Counted from the stretch's first letter, positions 12,893 to 24,714 are shown. The stretch is DNA of 64,000 nucleotides from Liolophura sinensis (GCF_032854445.1 NC_088301.1:5934044-5998043), one strand, 5' to 3'. Notes: generated from the letters alone by a model not told the origin. Numbers and translations: made by a program.

Positions 12893-13535
12893 GTTCTCCA
12901 TAACATAGTATTGCGTGTCCATTACATAAGATTGTGTTCTCCATTACATAAGATTGTGTTGTCCATAACATACCATTGTGTTGTCCATAACACAACATTG
13001 TGCTGTCCACAGCATAACATTGTCTTGTCCATAACATAGTATTGTGTTGTTCATAACATAGCATTGTGTGGTCTATAACATAGCATTGTGTTGTCTATAA
13101 CATTGTGTTGTCCATAACATAGTGTTGTGTTGTCCAAAACATAGTGTTGTGTTGTCCATATCATAGCATTGTGCTGTCCATAACATACCATTGTTTTGTC
13201 CCTATCATAGCATTGTGTTGTCTATAACGTAGTATTGTGTTGTCCAAAGCTTAGTGTTGTTTTGTCCATAACATAACATTGTGCTGTCCATAACATAGCG
13301 TTCTGTTGTCCTCGACATAGCATAGTGTTGTCCACAACATAGTATTGTGTTGTCCACAGCATAGTGTTGTTTTGTCTATAGCATAATATTGTGTTGTCCA
13401 TAACATAGCGTTCTGTTGTCCACAACATAGTATTGTGGTGTCCAAAGCATAGTGTTGTTTTGTCTTTAGCATAGTGTTGTTTTGTCTATAACATAGTATT
13501 GTTTTGTCTATAACATAGGATTGTCTTGTCCATGA
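12893..13535 (+). repeat. 22-bp minisatellite, about 29 units
   Basis: The unit is about tgttgtccataacatagtat plus tg, with variants gtctata, ccaaagc and cctcgac. Minus-strand open frames with a CYGQHN-like repeat are artefacts of the array. Confidence 0.93.
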
Positions 13536-13756
13536 CCTAGGAGAATCGACAAATCCACCAAACCAGTTCCTGCAGATGAATTTGCAAGCATTTAAAAATG
13601 CTCACAGTGTAGATCATTTATTACGAATGTTGACTGGACGAATAATCTGAAACTATACAACATAATTCATTTGTTTCAATAGTTTTGCATGTTAGTTATA
13701 GGTGTAGCAGCCACTGAAATGAACAGAAACTGAAAGGAACGTGGAAATGTATAGAA

Positions 13757-13990
13757 TTAGACTAAAAAAAATTAATCTGTTTAATATAACAGAAAACCTG
13801 TTGTCTGAGTAACGCTAGAATGTATTCTGTTATTATAACTTAATATTGTGTCACATTCAACATAATTATCTGTTGGTCTAATAGGATGGTTATGCTGAAT
13901 TAATAGAATAATCTGCTGCAATAACAGAATACATTTCAGTCTTACTCAGATAACACACTTTCTGTTTAACAGCTTAATTTTTTAGTGTAA
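13757..13990. mobile_element. MITE-like palindromic element, 234 bp
   Basis: The left arm TTAGACTAAAAAAAATTAAT through about 75 bp (including ctgagtaacgctagaatgta and ttctgttatt) is matched by an inverted right arm ending ttaattttttagtgtaa. It has no coding capacity. Arms of about 70-75 bp around a core of about 85 bp fit a short non-autonomous DNA transposon. Confidence 0.7.
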
Positions 13991-14455
13991 CTGTAAGTCC
14001 TGTCTTCTAATATACTTATCCTTCATGATATGCTGCCACTTGTTGAATGTTGGATATATGTTCTCAAAATGTCTTTGGTGTTTCACAGATTTTCAGCAAG
14101 ACTTCCAGCTGGTGTAAAATAGTGAAATCGCACCTGTCGCTTGGCGGATTGGTGGTAATAAAAAGTACCCATATACAGTATCCTCTGGGAACACAGATCC
14201 AAATACAGATAGTAAGGATTGACCTCTATTCATACCCGTCAGCTTAATAATTGATAGTCCTAAGCTCTTTTTATTTTACCAATATTAGCATTTTAATTTT
14301 CAATAGTTTTAACAATTTTTTTTCAATCACAGCTTGCTGCTGTTAGGATATTTTTTAACCAAGAGTGACTTGGAAACTCCGTATTACTGAACCTGAAAGT
14401 TAATTAGAAAACCAAATGAAGTATTCAGAAAGGAAATCACTAATACATATACATA

Positions 14456-14758
14456 TATTTATTTATTTATTTATCTAGTTGTCTATTTATTTATTTATTT
14501 GATTGGTGTTTTACGCTGTACTCAAGAATACTCAAGAATCTCACTTATACGACGGCGACAAGCAATATTTTGGAAGGAAACCGGGCAGAGCCCGGGGGAA
14601 ATCCATGACCATCTGCAGGTTGCTACCAGACCTTCCCACTTACGGCCGGAGAGGAAGCCAGCCTGAGCTGGATTGAACTCACAGCGACCGCATTGGTGAG
14701 AAGCTCCTTGGTCATTACGATGCGCTAGCGCGCTAAGCAACTGAGCCACGGAGGCCCA
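14456..14758 (-). mobile_element. tRNA-derived SINE, near full length, minus orientation
   Basis: A TTTA-repeat tail, then gattggtgttttacgctgta, cttatacgacggcgac, accgggcagagcccggggg, aagccagcctgagctgg and head gcgctagcgcgctaagcaac ending at ggaggccc. This is one of the most complete copies in the window. Confidence 0.9.
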
Positions 14759-14759
14759 C

Positions 14760-17160
14760 ACACTAATATATAGTGTCCAGGATAATTTTCACATGTAATA
14801 ACCGTAGAATCCCTTCTTTATGAAATGAAGTAAAATAGCTAATTAAACTTTTTACCACAAATAAACAATTTTTTTAACCTAGGTCACTGATTGTATCATC
14901 TTCTATTACATCACTGAAACAATATGATGACTAATCCATGATAGCATTCGTTCATTCATATATAACTGTAAGCACCATGTTTTGGTGGTAGAGAGTATAC
15001 ATTTCGTGCAGTATTTTACAAATGACTAAATTGAATAAATCAATTATAGCTTTAGTGGCCAAACTTTGTCGTCTGTACTGGTCTCGTGCGTATTAGTCCG
15101 TTTTCGATATAGTTTCTCTTCGGCCTTTAGTTGAACCCGAATATAACAGGCCTCGGACCCCCATTAATTTTGCATAAGCGACAATGTTAACGTCTAGCGC
15201 TGTAGCTCAGTCCCAAACATTCCGTGGCTAATAAGCTTTGGTGCATACCTGGCCCAGCCTGTGAGAAAGAAGCCATAAAAATCTTGACATAGGTTGACCG
15301 TCAAAATCTGGACTTTTCCATGCGGGCAGCTGGGAGGCGTGCCTAGTAACGCTAAGGGGACGTCACTCGTAGCCTCATCACTACCTCACACCTTGTGTCC
15401 TCTCACCCAGAATTTCAAACTTTCATTAATAAAGCTCATACCTCCTCAAAGTTTAGACAGTTTCCAGCATTTTAATACCAAGCATGCACCTGTGCACCAA
15501 AAATGGACGCCTGGGAGCAAAAAAAGACTTTACACCCTAAAATTCACAGAACTACAATCGTCCCTACAGAAAAACGGAAGTTGTAATGGGGGCCTGTGTC
15601 CAACAGACGTGTAACCGTGTGCGAGACGCACGCTGCAGGCATCTAGGATTTTCAGTCTAATTTTGTGGATAACAGAGGTCTACCAAAACGGTAAAATATT
15701 ATTATGAACTTTTTGATACTCATGATTAACGAAGTACTGCTTTACAATATATTTTGTAGATAAATTCACTGCTATCAATGAATGTTCTTACGATGTTTGT
15801 GTGTCAACGTTAAATGTGGAAAATGTACTCTGACAGCGATAGTTACAAGGAAAGGGAGATAACTCCATGTGAATTGGAGAGCAGCGTGCAGCTTAATTTT
15901 CAAACATCTTCTTTCTTGCTTTCAGTCAATCTGACACGGATACTGATTTGAATATTGATACAGAAACTACTGATTCGTATTGGAATGTGGTCCAAGATAA
16001 AAGGATGGTTTAAATATATATCACTGGGCACCAACATAAAGGTTACCAGTATCTATATCAGCAGTGGCGTGCAACCTCGTAGTGGAGTACAATAGCCTCA
16101 TCACACATTTTTCAGCCAAATCAACTTATAGGTGACAGTACCTGTAGGGGCAACGTTCGGCTTCATATACAGTTACCGTTCAAGTTCACCGCACAAGGAC
16201 CTCTAGCCCTATGTTTTCATCAACTGCATACTAGTATTATTTGTACAGATCCTGCTCAGTGACTGTCACAACAATTCGTGTTGTTCTGGACTAACCATTT
16301 AAATTCGATATGTGCATTTAACGTTGCAAACCTTGCGTGAATGAGTGCTTTGTAAGTTCCTTCAAGCAGGTGTTGCCGAGGATAAGCATGTATAGGTCTT
16401 TGAGAATATATAACCATAAGGTACAGAGTGTGAAAGCCTATAGCAGCCTTTCTGGCAGGAAAGTGATTTGATGGAAAATCATCCATAGGGAAAAGAAATT
16501 TAAGAGGAATTTTGACTAAACATTGAAATATTCAGGGTAGTGCTTTGAGTCCTAACTGCTACTAACTGGTGGGGCGCTGTCTTAAAAATTTTTTTTAAGA
16601 AATTTTTTTAAGCCTAGCTTTTTGTGTTTTCTTTGAAAAATAATTATAAGTTCTAAAGGTAATTTTTGTCTGATTGGTTACGTGCAATTAGGTTTGTTGG
16701 ACAAACTTCACTCACGCAAATAAATCTAACATTTGACCAGGTGAAATATTAACTCTAACCATGTCTATGTATATAAATGAATGATGCACTTTTTCAAATT
16801 TCCAATCAACAAAGACCGAAAATAATAAACGATAAACTGCTGGCGATAATTTTTATTTCGAGGATTTGTCTAGAGCAGTCCCACATTATCGCGGTAATCT
16901 TTGCTGATTTCTTACCGGAGTTTTCATTTATGAATGATCATTTACGTGTAACACACATTCTAGACCGCAACAGTGCCGAAAATACCACAGACCATAAAGA
17001 CGATAGCCAAAACCAGTCCAAGATCGACGAATGCTCTAAAATAGTATCACCGTAAACATTACCGTGATATTTACGGTATTAAGGTCGTCATTTATTAGGC
17101 TGGTGTTTATTGAAGAGCTTAGGTGTTTTGTACTTTTTAGATCCATGGGTGGAAGGAGAG
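14760..17160. other. Gene-free stretch
   Basis: A plus-strand open frame of 106 codons at 15294-15614 and others nearby have no recognised motif and no clear splice context. I see nothing I can name here. Confidence 0.4.
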
Positions 17161-17164
17161 GTTT

Positions 17165-17240
17165 ATGTGATTGGTGTTTACGCCGTATTCAAAGAATATC
17201 TCACTTATTGGCGGTCAGCGTTATGGTGGGACGACCATTT
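17165..17240 (-). mobile_element. SINE fragment
   Basis: A short match to the common SINE 3' half (gattggtgtttacgccgtat, ttggcggtcagcgttatggt), minus orientation; both ends are lost. Confidence 0.65.
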
Positions 17241-17429
17241 GCAAGGAGAGAGAACTAGATTCATACGGAATATCATGCTGTGCCTTGTTTGACAAACACG
17301 TGACGGTTGGCAAACTTAATAGCCATCATCTCGGTCGTTGAGGGCCTCGCCTTCCATGTCCATCTTCATGCCCACTCTCACACACACAAACACCCCTCTG
17401 TTCTCACTATCCTCCCTGGTCCGACCATT

Positions 17430-17893
17430 TATATGCGTAAATGACATCAGGTCATTAACACTAAACTACCCCTATCATTAAAGGTGTAAATGACATCAGG
17501 TCATTAACACTAAACTACCCCAATCATTATAGGTGTAAATGGCATCAGGTCACTAACACTAAACTACCCCGATCATTATAGGTGTAAATGGCATCAGGTC
17601 ATTAACACTAAACTACCCCAATCATTATAGGTGTAAATGACATCAGGTCATTAACACTAAACTACCCCTATCATTAAAGGTGTAAATGACATCAGGTCAT
17701 TAACACTAAACTACCCCAATCATTATAGGTGTAAATGGCATCAGGTCACTAACACTAAACTACCCCGATCATTATAGGTGTAAATGGCATCAGGTCATTA
17801 ACACTAAACTACCCCAATCATTATAGGTGTAAATGACATCAGGTCATTAACACTAAACTACCCCAATCATTATATGTGTAAATGACATCAAAT
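17430..17893 (+). repeat. 49-bp minisatellite with 196-bp higher-order period
   Basis: The unit is about ggtgtaaatgacatcaggtc followed by attaacactaaactacccca and atcattata; starts at 17483 and 17532 give the 49-bp spacing. Variants (gac/ggc, att/act, cca/ccg/cct, tatag/taaag) occur in a fixed four-unit order that repeats. Confidence 0.93.
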
Positions 17894-18074
17894 GACCAAT
17901 ACTAATAACCCGACTCAGTGACCAAAAGGAACATGTTACAATAGTGTATCACAGCAGTGCGCCCCAGAAAATGGATAGTCTTTTGAATGTACGGACTTCG
18001 ACACTGCATTGTGTCCACGCCCCATTTATGCCATTTAGAGATTAATAAATTGTGCAGATTTTCAATGTTCTGCG

Positions 18075-18285
18075 TAAATTTATCGTACTCAAGAATACTT
18101 CACGTATATGACGGCGGCTAGGGGAAACGCACGACCATCCGCAGGCTGCTGGCAAACTTTCCCACGTACAGCCGGGAGGGAAGCCAGCATGAGCTGGACT
18201 TGAACTCACAGCAACCGCATTGGTGACAGACTCCTGGACCATTGCGCGGTGTTGGCTAACCACCTCGACCGCAGAGGTCCTTCCC
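18075..18285 (-). mobile_element. SINE copy with internal deletion, minus orientation
   Basis: tactcaagaatacttcac, atgacggcggct, then a jump to ggggaaacgcacgaccatcc, agccagcatgagctggac and a tRNA-like head with ggttggctaaccacc. The ccgggcagagc segment is missing. Confidence 0.8.
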
Positions 18286-18289
18286 ATAT

Positions 18290-19110
18290 TTTCTGTACTA
18301 TTTCAACCCCTTTATAATTTTCTGGTAACCTCTTCCTTCTCATTTACATCTGCTTCTTATTCCTATTAGTTTAACTCCAATTCTATAATGTTTTGTAAGG
18401 GAAGGGCCATATCAGATGTGGAACTTGCCAACCAACCCGTTTGGTCTACTTGAGGACATTTTCGAGGCTATAGTCATAATTTTGCAACGAGAGGAGTACA
18501 TTACATAATCGATACTTGCACAATAATGTCTCTTTCTTACTTTTTACCAGGGAAATAAGCACCGACTGGGTAAGCGTACGTACAAACGTACATCATGGCT
18601 CATGTATCAGATGTAATGAGTTGTGATTTAAAATGTTTTAAGGTGTAAATAACTGTAAATGTGTCAATAACTAGAGCGTACGAATGCCCCTACCACAGAA
18701 CAAGGGACATTACTCATAAATGGTAAAGAATCGTTTAAAAATTCCTCGGTCAATGTAACAGATTGTTGGCTGGCCAAAGTCCAAGCTGTGCACTACATTT
18801 CTTCCCAATTCGTTTAAAACTTTCTCTAAAAGTGCTGACCGATAAACAGGCAAGGATCAAAATTAAAACTCCTCTGACGAAGGTAAGCAAAGCTCATCGA
18901 AGATATGTATGACTTTAAAGAAAGCTTTGAAACTTTATTTTGTGTTTTAACATCGGACTCAAGAATATTGTATGTAGATGAGGTCTATAAGTTAAAGAAA
19001 TCCGGCAATTTCACCGGTGAAGGAGCTGGCTTTCGGCAAGTTTCTGAGAAACTTCCTGGCAAAATCCACCCCCACGTCAAAGAAGAAGCTGTAATATCAG
19101 ACACACAACA
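18290..19110. other. Gene-free stretch 3' of the decayed EGF exon
   Basis: No further exon of the decayed receptor copy (TM or PTP) was recognised here or further left, so the decayed copy appears to be ectodomain-only within this window. Confidence 0.4.
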
Positions 19111-19115
19111 CTTAC

Positions 19116-19265
19116 CAGTATTACATTTTTGACCGGAGTATCCCGGCATGTGCCTGGGTGTTTTCTGTGGACAATGCCCTGATGTTGTGCCGCAAACAGA
19201 CGGTCCCTCAGCACAGATCCCACATCTCTCCATGCAGTCTGATCCAAATGTAACTGCGAAGCAAA
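19116..19265 (-). pseudogene. Laminin-type EGF exon of decayed RPTP-ectodomain copy
   Basis: 150 nt, TTATTAG acceptor, GTAAGT donor, phase 1-1, the same length and phases as exons 49053-49202 and 49845-49994. It encodes FGSDCMERCGIC, GPSVC, GHCPQKTPRHMPGY and QKC. Seven of eight cysteines remain; the one in RCMPGY is His. The exon itself is open, but its colinear partners at 20948-21150 and 21588-21692 are damaged, so it is scored as part of a pseudogene. Confidence 0.7.
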
Positions 19266-19269
19266 CTAA

Positions 19270-20940
19270 TAACACAATTCTTTGAGTCAGGTTGAAGAAA
19301 TGAGCATCACTAACATTAACAGACTAGCCTCTTCATATTATCGTGTCATTAGTTATTATGTGTAAATATCAAAATTATTTTTTGGGGGGTTTTCAATGTG
19401 TGTATTCCAAACGATGTATAACGGCTTTGTGCTAATTCGCAGTACCAATTCGTAAGCGGCAGTGACAGAAATGATAATATTTATGCTAATTGTCAGTTTG
19501 CGATGTGAACAACTCCTGTCCAAGCATCACCGTTACACCGTCAGATGAACTTGGATTCCCAGACCAAAGAAATGTTGGCCATTCAACAATTGACCCTGAA
19601 AATGTTGATCGAAACAATTTGGTCAAAAGCTGGGACTATAATAGGCTGGTCACAACGACTTTCGACCGTAATTGTTCTGGTAAAGAGTGTGTATTAATCA
19701 AACAAATCTTGGTTTCTCACATGGATTTGCCTATGCTATTGTTATGCTTGATTATGTCCTTGCTATTGTCCTTGACCTTTATTATGTCCTTGCTATTGTC
19801 CTTGACCTTGATTATATCCTTGTAATTTATGGTATATGTTGTTTACTTGTGTATGTGAAAGCAAATAAAAAAAGTAAGAGAAGTAACTTCCTAATTTATT
19901 GCTTTTTCTTTTTAATTTAATGGAGTTTTTTTACATTAGAAATGGAGAAATTACCAAATCATGCGGGAAGTCAAATAATTCATAGGGGCACAGTCTGACA
20001 TAGGCGTATTACCGTCGGGTTTGACATTAAAGCACAATGTCTAAAGAAAATCTCTCACTGTAACGCATCATCTTACATAAATACTTACATGATTAAGCAG
20101 AAACACAGTTCAGATCGGTGTGAAAGAAAACATCAACTAATAAAGATTGCAAATGGAAAACAATACTTGCTGTAGCGTAGACGCGGTAGAGAGTGTGTCT
20201 GTGGTACTTGTCGTCTTCACATGGTTTTCTGCATAGCAGCAACAACATCATAGTCGTACATACTGTATACAATCAGAACTTATCTCTTCCCATAATGTGT
20301 ATGTAGTACCTGGCATTATTGTGTGGTATCGTGTGGAAGTGGATGTGACAAGCGAAAATATCGACATTAGCTGTATTTTTAAAAGTATAAACAGTTAATA
20401 AAGCAGTTAAAAAGGCTCTATTGGAGAATTTTGGGCGAAGTCATTTTCCACTAATCAAATAAAAATTTCTGTATTTAAAGTGAATAGCTCATATCATTGC
20501 ATGTCCGTAAAGACCAGACTTTCACCTGCAATGTCTATAGTGGTAAAATGATTATAATGCGACCCGGTTTATTTCTTGTAGGTAATACCCGCAAGAGACG
20601 ATGTTTTGTGAAAGATTATTTTGGTTGTTATAAAATAATAGCGAAATTTGGTTGGAATCACACTGATCGATGTTTGTGCCAAATATGTCCTGTATAGTCT
20701 TTCTAAACGTTATTGTTTTGGCCGATGCAGAATAATGCTGGAGAAGTGTTATGGCGCTAGACAAGAATAAAAATAAATGAAACCATCAGAAATGCATTTT
20801 GAAATGCAAATTTACACGAAGTAAATAAAACACAGGATATTTTTGCTCTTGGGCAAAAAAGGATTTGTATATACATACATAGCCTATATTATTCATTTCG
20901 ACAGCAATTATGTAGCGCATTTTGATTTTAAAATCAGTTA
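19270..20940. other. Intron-like stretch of the decayed receptor copy
   Basis: The second FTP exon expected here was not found. A plus-strand open frame at 19490-19825 ends in a short 29-30-bp duplication (ttatgtccttgctattgtcc at about 19752 and 19782) and has no recognised domain. Confidence 0.4.
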
Positions 20941-20947
20941 AACTTAC

Positions 20948-21150
20948 ACGGACCACTTTTACAATTGTAAATCCTGAACGTGTGGATACTGTAAGATTTA
21001 CCCAGTGTCACCGTCTAGAAGTGGTCCGTGCCGAGTTGGGTGTGAGTACACGGTGATCGCCGCAGATTATGCCCAATCTTCATATCACGAGCCATGTGAG
21101 ACGTGTACGTAGGCGAATAAGTCGATGACTGTGTTGTAGGGCTATCTTTT
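20948..21150 (-). pseudogene. Broken FTP-domain exon (paralog of RPTP exon 3)
   Basis: Flanked by TTGGCAG and GTAAGT, the same exon boundaries as 55062-55298. Recognisable motifs in order are [38 protein letters not shown] and SGPC. Two lesions are visible against the intact exon: about 10 nt missing between the IAL and TTQSS segments (frameshift), and TAG at 21017-21015 where the intact exon has the TGG of NWT. The exon is 203 nt against 237 nt. The second FTP exon was not found in this copy. Confidence 0.75.
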
Positions 21151-21587
21151 CTGCCAACAAAGTTAGCACGAATTATAACAATTCAAATGTGATACACATT
21201 TACTCGTTTCTGCATTAGATCTGCAATCCAAGCAAGGAATCATCGATAGTCATCCGCTTCCCGTTACTTGCCAAAGGTTGGTGGTTTTAACAGTTATGAG
21301 CCTGATCGCATATACAAATTGTATTGTTCAGTCTCGCTGGGTCACATAAAAAATTGTTAAAATACAAATGGGCGAGAGAATGCACGAAATGCATTGCATA
21401 CGTATAGCTTGGAATGTGTGCTATGCCATAACTGGTAAACGGCTTGCACTAGTTTGTAAGCAAAGACTTTTGTCACAGGCGCCATGTCTGTTCGTACTAC
21501 AGGTGAACGCAACCAACGAAAGGTAGATCAATAATGTTACAATAGAGACTCTAACACAGTAACACGTAATAGGCCATTTGTACTTAC

Positions 21588-21692
21588 GCCTTTGGTAAGT
21601 GGATCCGTCTGGGTCATTGCCACAGTTTCCGTCACAAACTTCTGTTTTAAGATCGCACGTGCCGAAATACTTGTTGTATAACAGCCTACCCT
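21588..21692 (-). pseudogene. Degenerate EGF-like exon (paralog of RPTP exon 2)
   Basis: 105 nt, TGTCAG acceptor, GTAAGT donor, phase 1-1, exactly the length and phases of exon 55728-55832. It encodes LLYNKYFGTCDLKTEVCDGN, then CGNDPDGSTYQR. Cysteines 1, 2 and 6 of the intact exon are Tyr here (TGC/TGT to TAC/TAT), while three remain. It is open but cannot form the usual disulfide set. Confidence 0.68.
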
Positions 21693-21779
21693 CTGACATT
21701 TAGATTCCATGACCACAGTGTGAGTTAATTCGGGTCCAATCTGTGTAGTCACTTGTTCATTTCTTTGCACTTAAATTTT

Positions 21780-23020
21780 GTGTGCAATCTGGTGGCATAT
21801 TCCTCGTGCATTGCAAGATGACAATGGTCAGGTTTACATTGATGCGATTCACCATTAAATAAGGGAATTACCCCCAAAGTATGCATTAATCATTTCACAT
21901 GTCTAAATTAGACGACTGTTCAGAATGAAAACATCGGAAATGCAGTCGAATGACGTCTACAGAACTGGTACAAGGTTTAAGTAATGTGCTGCTTACCGCT
22001 GACTGACATCAATATAGATCCAGTTTTTTTCTCAGAAGCCAGCTTGTCGCACTTGAGTATTTATGTAAACCCAGTTTTACATATAGGTAATTCTTCACAA
22101 TTGTTACTTAGGCCCACATGCTGGTTCAAATGAACCAATGTATACCAAAGTTGCCATTTTTAAATGGACAATTTTATAACACTAGAGCTACACATACGTG
22201 AGGTGATCAAGTTCTGAAAATGTCCCCGGCAAGAAAGGATATTATTCTAGATGTTTCTACATGTTTATGTAACACATTTTTGATAATGTCGGTTATTGTT
22301 CGTCCCCTCACTTTTTCATTACACATGCAATAAAGACAATCTGACCCCATTAGTGAATATAATGTAGGCCACTGAATACAAATTTATTGATGCAGTTTTA
22401 CCACAGAACGATTGTAATTTAAATTCACCCAAACTTATTAAAACAACTGTTTTCATATTAATTTGACAGTCGGCTTACCTTCAAGACAGCGCACAGAGTG
22501 CAAGATTAATGGCACTGAAAGAGCTAGTACTTGCACCGTGGTGAGTACTCCGTGGTTTGACTAGAAACAGCTATGCTGGTGGCCAGCTATGTTCACACTG
22601 GAGAGTTTAGATTCGTGTTACAAAATGCCAGGGCGAACTACACATAGTTACGTGTACATTGTTATTTTCCTAATTTATTAAAAAATTACTTTCTGTATCT
22701 AGGAACTGCAGGGAACAATTTCCCGTTAAACACTTTAATTTAGTGTTCAATTTTCATACACGAGGAAGAAAACGTGCATTAAAAATAATTTTTTTTTTAC
22801 TTATCATATTGATATCAAACTGAAGAGAGCAAGGCAGTAATCTTGTGGTGGTAAAACTCGTTGTGAAATAAGAAGTTTCAATCCATTGTTTGTGTATATA
22901 GATTTTCTCATATCGATTCCAGGCGACGATTCCATACCAGGCAACGAGTCCATACCAGGCGGTTTCCATTTAAGGCAAGTGTCTATTCCAGGCGACTTGT
23001 TCACACAAGGCCATTTTTCC
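21780..23020. other. Gene-free stretch
   Basis: AT-rich DNA within the decayed receptor copy. At 22915-23010 there is a loose 20-24-bp repeat (ttccaggcgacg, ataccaggcaacg). No exon recognised. Confidence 0.4.
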
Positions 23021-23024
23021 ATAA

Positions 23025-23140
23025 CACAAACAAAAAAACACTTGTGTTGAAATCAAACACAACAACTTGTGTTGTTTCATTCAACACAGAAATGTGTTCC
23101 CTCAACACAAGCATGTGTTAAATAAATGTGAAGCTCACAT
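23025..23140. repeat. Short inverted/direct repeats of cacttgtgttg
   Basis: cacttgtgttg, aacacaacaacttgtgttg, caacacagaaatgtgtt, caacacaagcatgtgtt and cacatgcttgtga form a nest of short palindromes immediately before a SINE. Confidence 0.6.
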
Positions 23141-23149
23141 GCTTGTGAA

Positions 23150-23385
23150 GGGGCCTCCGTGGCTCAGTTGAGCGTGTTAGCGCAGCGTAATGACCCAGCA
23201 GCCTCTCACCAATGCGATCGCAGTAAGTTCAAGTCCAGCTCATGCTGGTTTCCTCTCAAGCCGTAGGTGGGTAGGTCTGCGGATGGTCGTGGGTTTCCCC
23301 GATTTCCTCCCACCCTAATGTTGGCCGCTTTCGCAGAAATGAAATATTCTTGAGAACGACGCAAAACACCAATCATAACTACACA
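23150..23385 (+). mobile_element. tRNA-derived SINE, plus orientation
   Basis: Head ggggcctccgtggctcagtt, then aatgacccagcagcctctca, agttcaagtccagctcatgc, ggatggtcgtgggtttcccc and a tail with tgaaatattcttgag and acaccaatc. The head reads as a tRNA with A- and B-box segments. Confidence 0.9.
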
Positions 23386-23664
23386 TGCTTGTGATACAAA
23401 ATATTGTAACACAGAAAAGAGAGACTTGTCCAAATTGACACATATTAGATAAAAACGTATCTAATTCCAGCAACGAGTTTTCATATTATTCGGCAAATAT
23501 GTCTACGTGTACATGTGATTCTGATGGGAGGCGAACATGTAACTCTGACGTTACATTATTTCGGTATCATATATTGTTTACATGTAATAGACAATACGTC
23601 TACAACCTTTTGCGGCAATATGCCTATATTTTATTCCAGTGACACCTCTACATATCTACGTGTT

Positions 23665-23835
23665 ATTCCGGCATCAATTCTACATATTATCCTGACAACA
23701 TGCCCACATGTTATTCCGAGATCAACTCTACGTGTTAGCCTGACAACATGTCCACATGTTATTCCGGCATCAACTCTACGTGTTAGCCTGACAACATGTC
23801 CACATGTTATTCCGGCATCAATTTTTCATATTATT
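23665..23835 (+). repeat. 48-bp tandem repeat, 3-4 units
   Basis: The unit is about catgtccacatgttattccg followed by gcatcaactctacgtgttag and cctgacaa. It explains a 139-codon plus-strand open frame. Confidence 0.85.
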
Positions 23836-24009
23836 CTTACAGCATGTCCTTATGTTGTTTTGACAACATATCTACATGCTATTTATCCACATGCTGTATC
23901 CGCATGTGATTCCGGCCATCATGTCTGCAAGTAATTCCCACCAAATGGAACGCATAAAATCGCAGCCAAATAAAAAGAAAATCATTAAATAAAAAGTCAG
24001 AACGTCAAG

Positions 24010-24260
24010 GATCGCGTCGATGGTCTAGTGATCGGAGCGTCCGCCTCAAAGCCGGAGACAGTGGATCAAACCCAGGTCTGATGATACCAAAGACTGTGAA
24101 AGATGTTGTTGCTTCCTCCCTTGGCGCTCAGGACTGAGAGATTAGAGCAGGGAAACAGGGCTGGTTGGCCTGTTGTCAGTGTAATGTGACTTGGTGAGTT
24201 TTCATGTCTGGTGTCTTAGACATGATATTTAATGTCGACAGCACTTTTGCGGCATGGCAC
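24010..24260 (+). mobile_element. Second SINE family, tRNA-headed
   Basis: The head gatggtctagtgatcggagc followed by gtccgcctcaaagccggaga and a gatcaaacccaggt B-box-like segment resembles a tRNA. The body (gttgcttcctcccttggcgc, tcaggactgagagattag, gactggtgtcttagacatga-like) matches a SINE type I recall as common in molluscs. Confidence 0.8.
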
Positions 24261-24475
24261 AAGAAGACATAATATATGTACAAACACCTAAAAACTCCTC
24301 GCTGTAATATGATTGAAACATAGCTAAGGACGAAAGAAATCTCCAACGATACATACAGAAAAAACAGAATGCCAAAGAAAAGAACCGACGAAGTTCAAAG
24401 AATATAGAAAACCGTGTTTAATTTTGCATACTATTGCACTATTATGTACAAGAAAGTGGAAAGATTTACCGCTAG

Positions 24476-24527
24476 TGTCAAGTAGTAGGCTTAGAGCGAG
24501 AATCACAAAAAATTCACAATATTGCAA
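24476..24527 (-). pseudogene. Possible dead signal-peptide exon of the decayed copy
   Basis: Minus-strand reading gives CEFFVILALSLLLDTSG ending in phase 1 at GTAAAT, a plausible signal-peptide exon placed upstream of the degenerate EGF exon. There is no ATG in frame; the nearest upstream in-frame codon set contains TGA. It may be a mutated start or a chance hydrophobic run. Confidence 0.25.
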
Positions 24528-24714
24528 AATTATTCACAGTAACAGTTTATCGTTAATTTTGTAAGAATTTAGCTTTTGTGGCAATCCAAGCATTATTAAT
24601 CCTAGAAGACACTGTATTTCTCTGACATTCTGAGATTTCAGTCATTTCATGTGCATGTACACGTGTAGCCCAAAGCATTCTCTATTTAAAGATTGCAGTG
24701 ATGGCCCATTTTAA

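Noticed and set aside
12828-13472. Minus-strand Cys/Gln-rich repetitive proteins
   Set aside because: Translations of the 22-bp minisatellite in two frames.
14700-14758. tRNA gene-like heads at 14.7, 23.15, 24.02, 29.03 and 50.26 kb
   Set aside because: A/B-box-like segments are followed by SINE bodies; no acceptor stem pairing or independent tRNA ending was seen.
14522-14761. Minus-strand 79-codon open frame, and similar ones at 18042-18287, 23206-23433, 29013-29252 and 50300-50497
   Set aside because: All are translations of the SINE consensus and share a GRxWEGL..[18 protein letters not shown] string.
19490-19825. Plus-strand 111-codon frame as a secreted or membrane protein
   Set aside because: Its hydrophobic end comes from a 29-30-bp duplication, and no domain or splice context was recognised; it lies in an intron of the decayed receptor copy.
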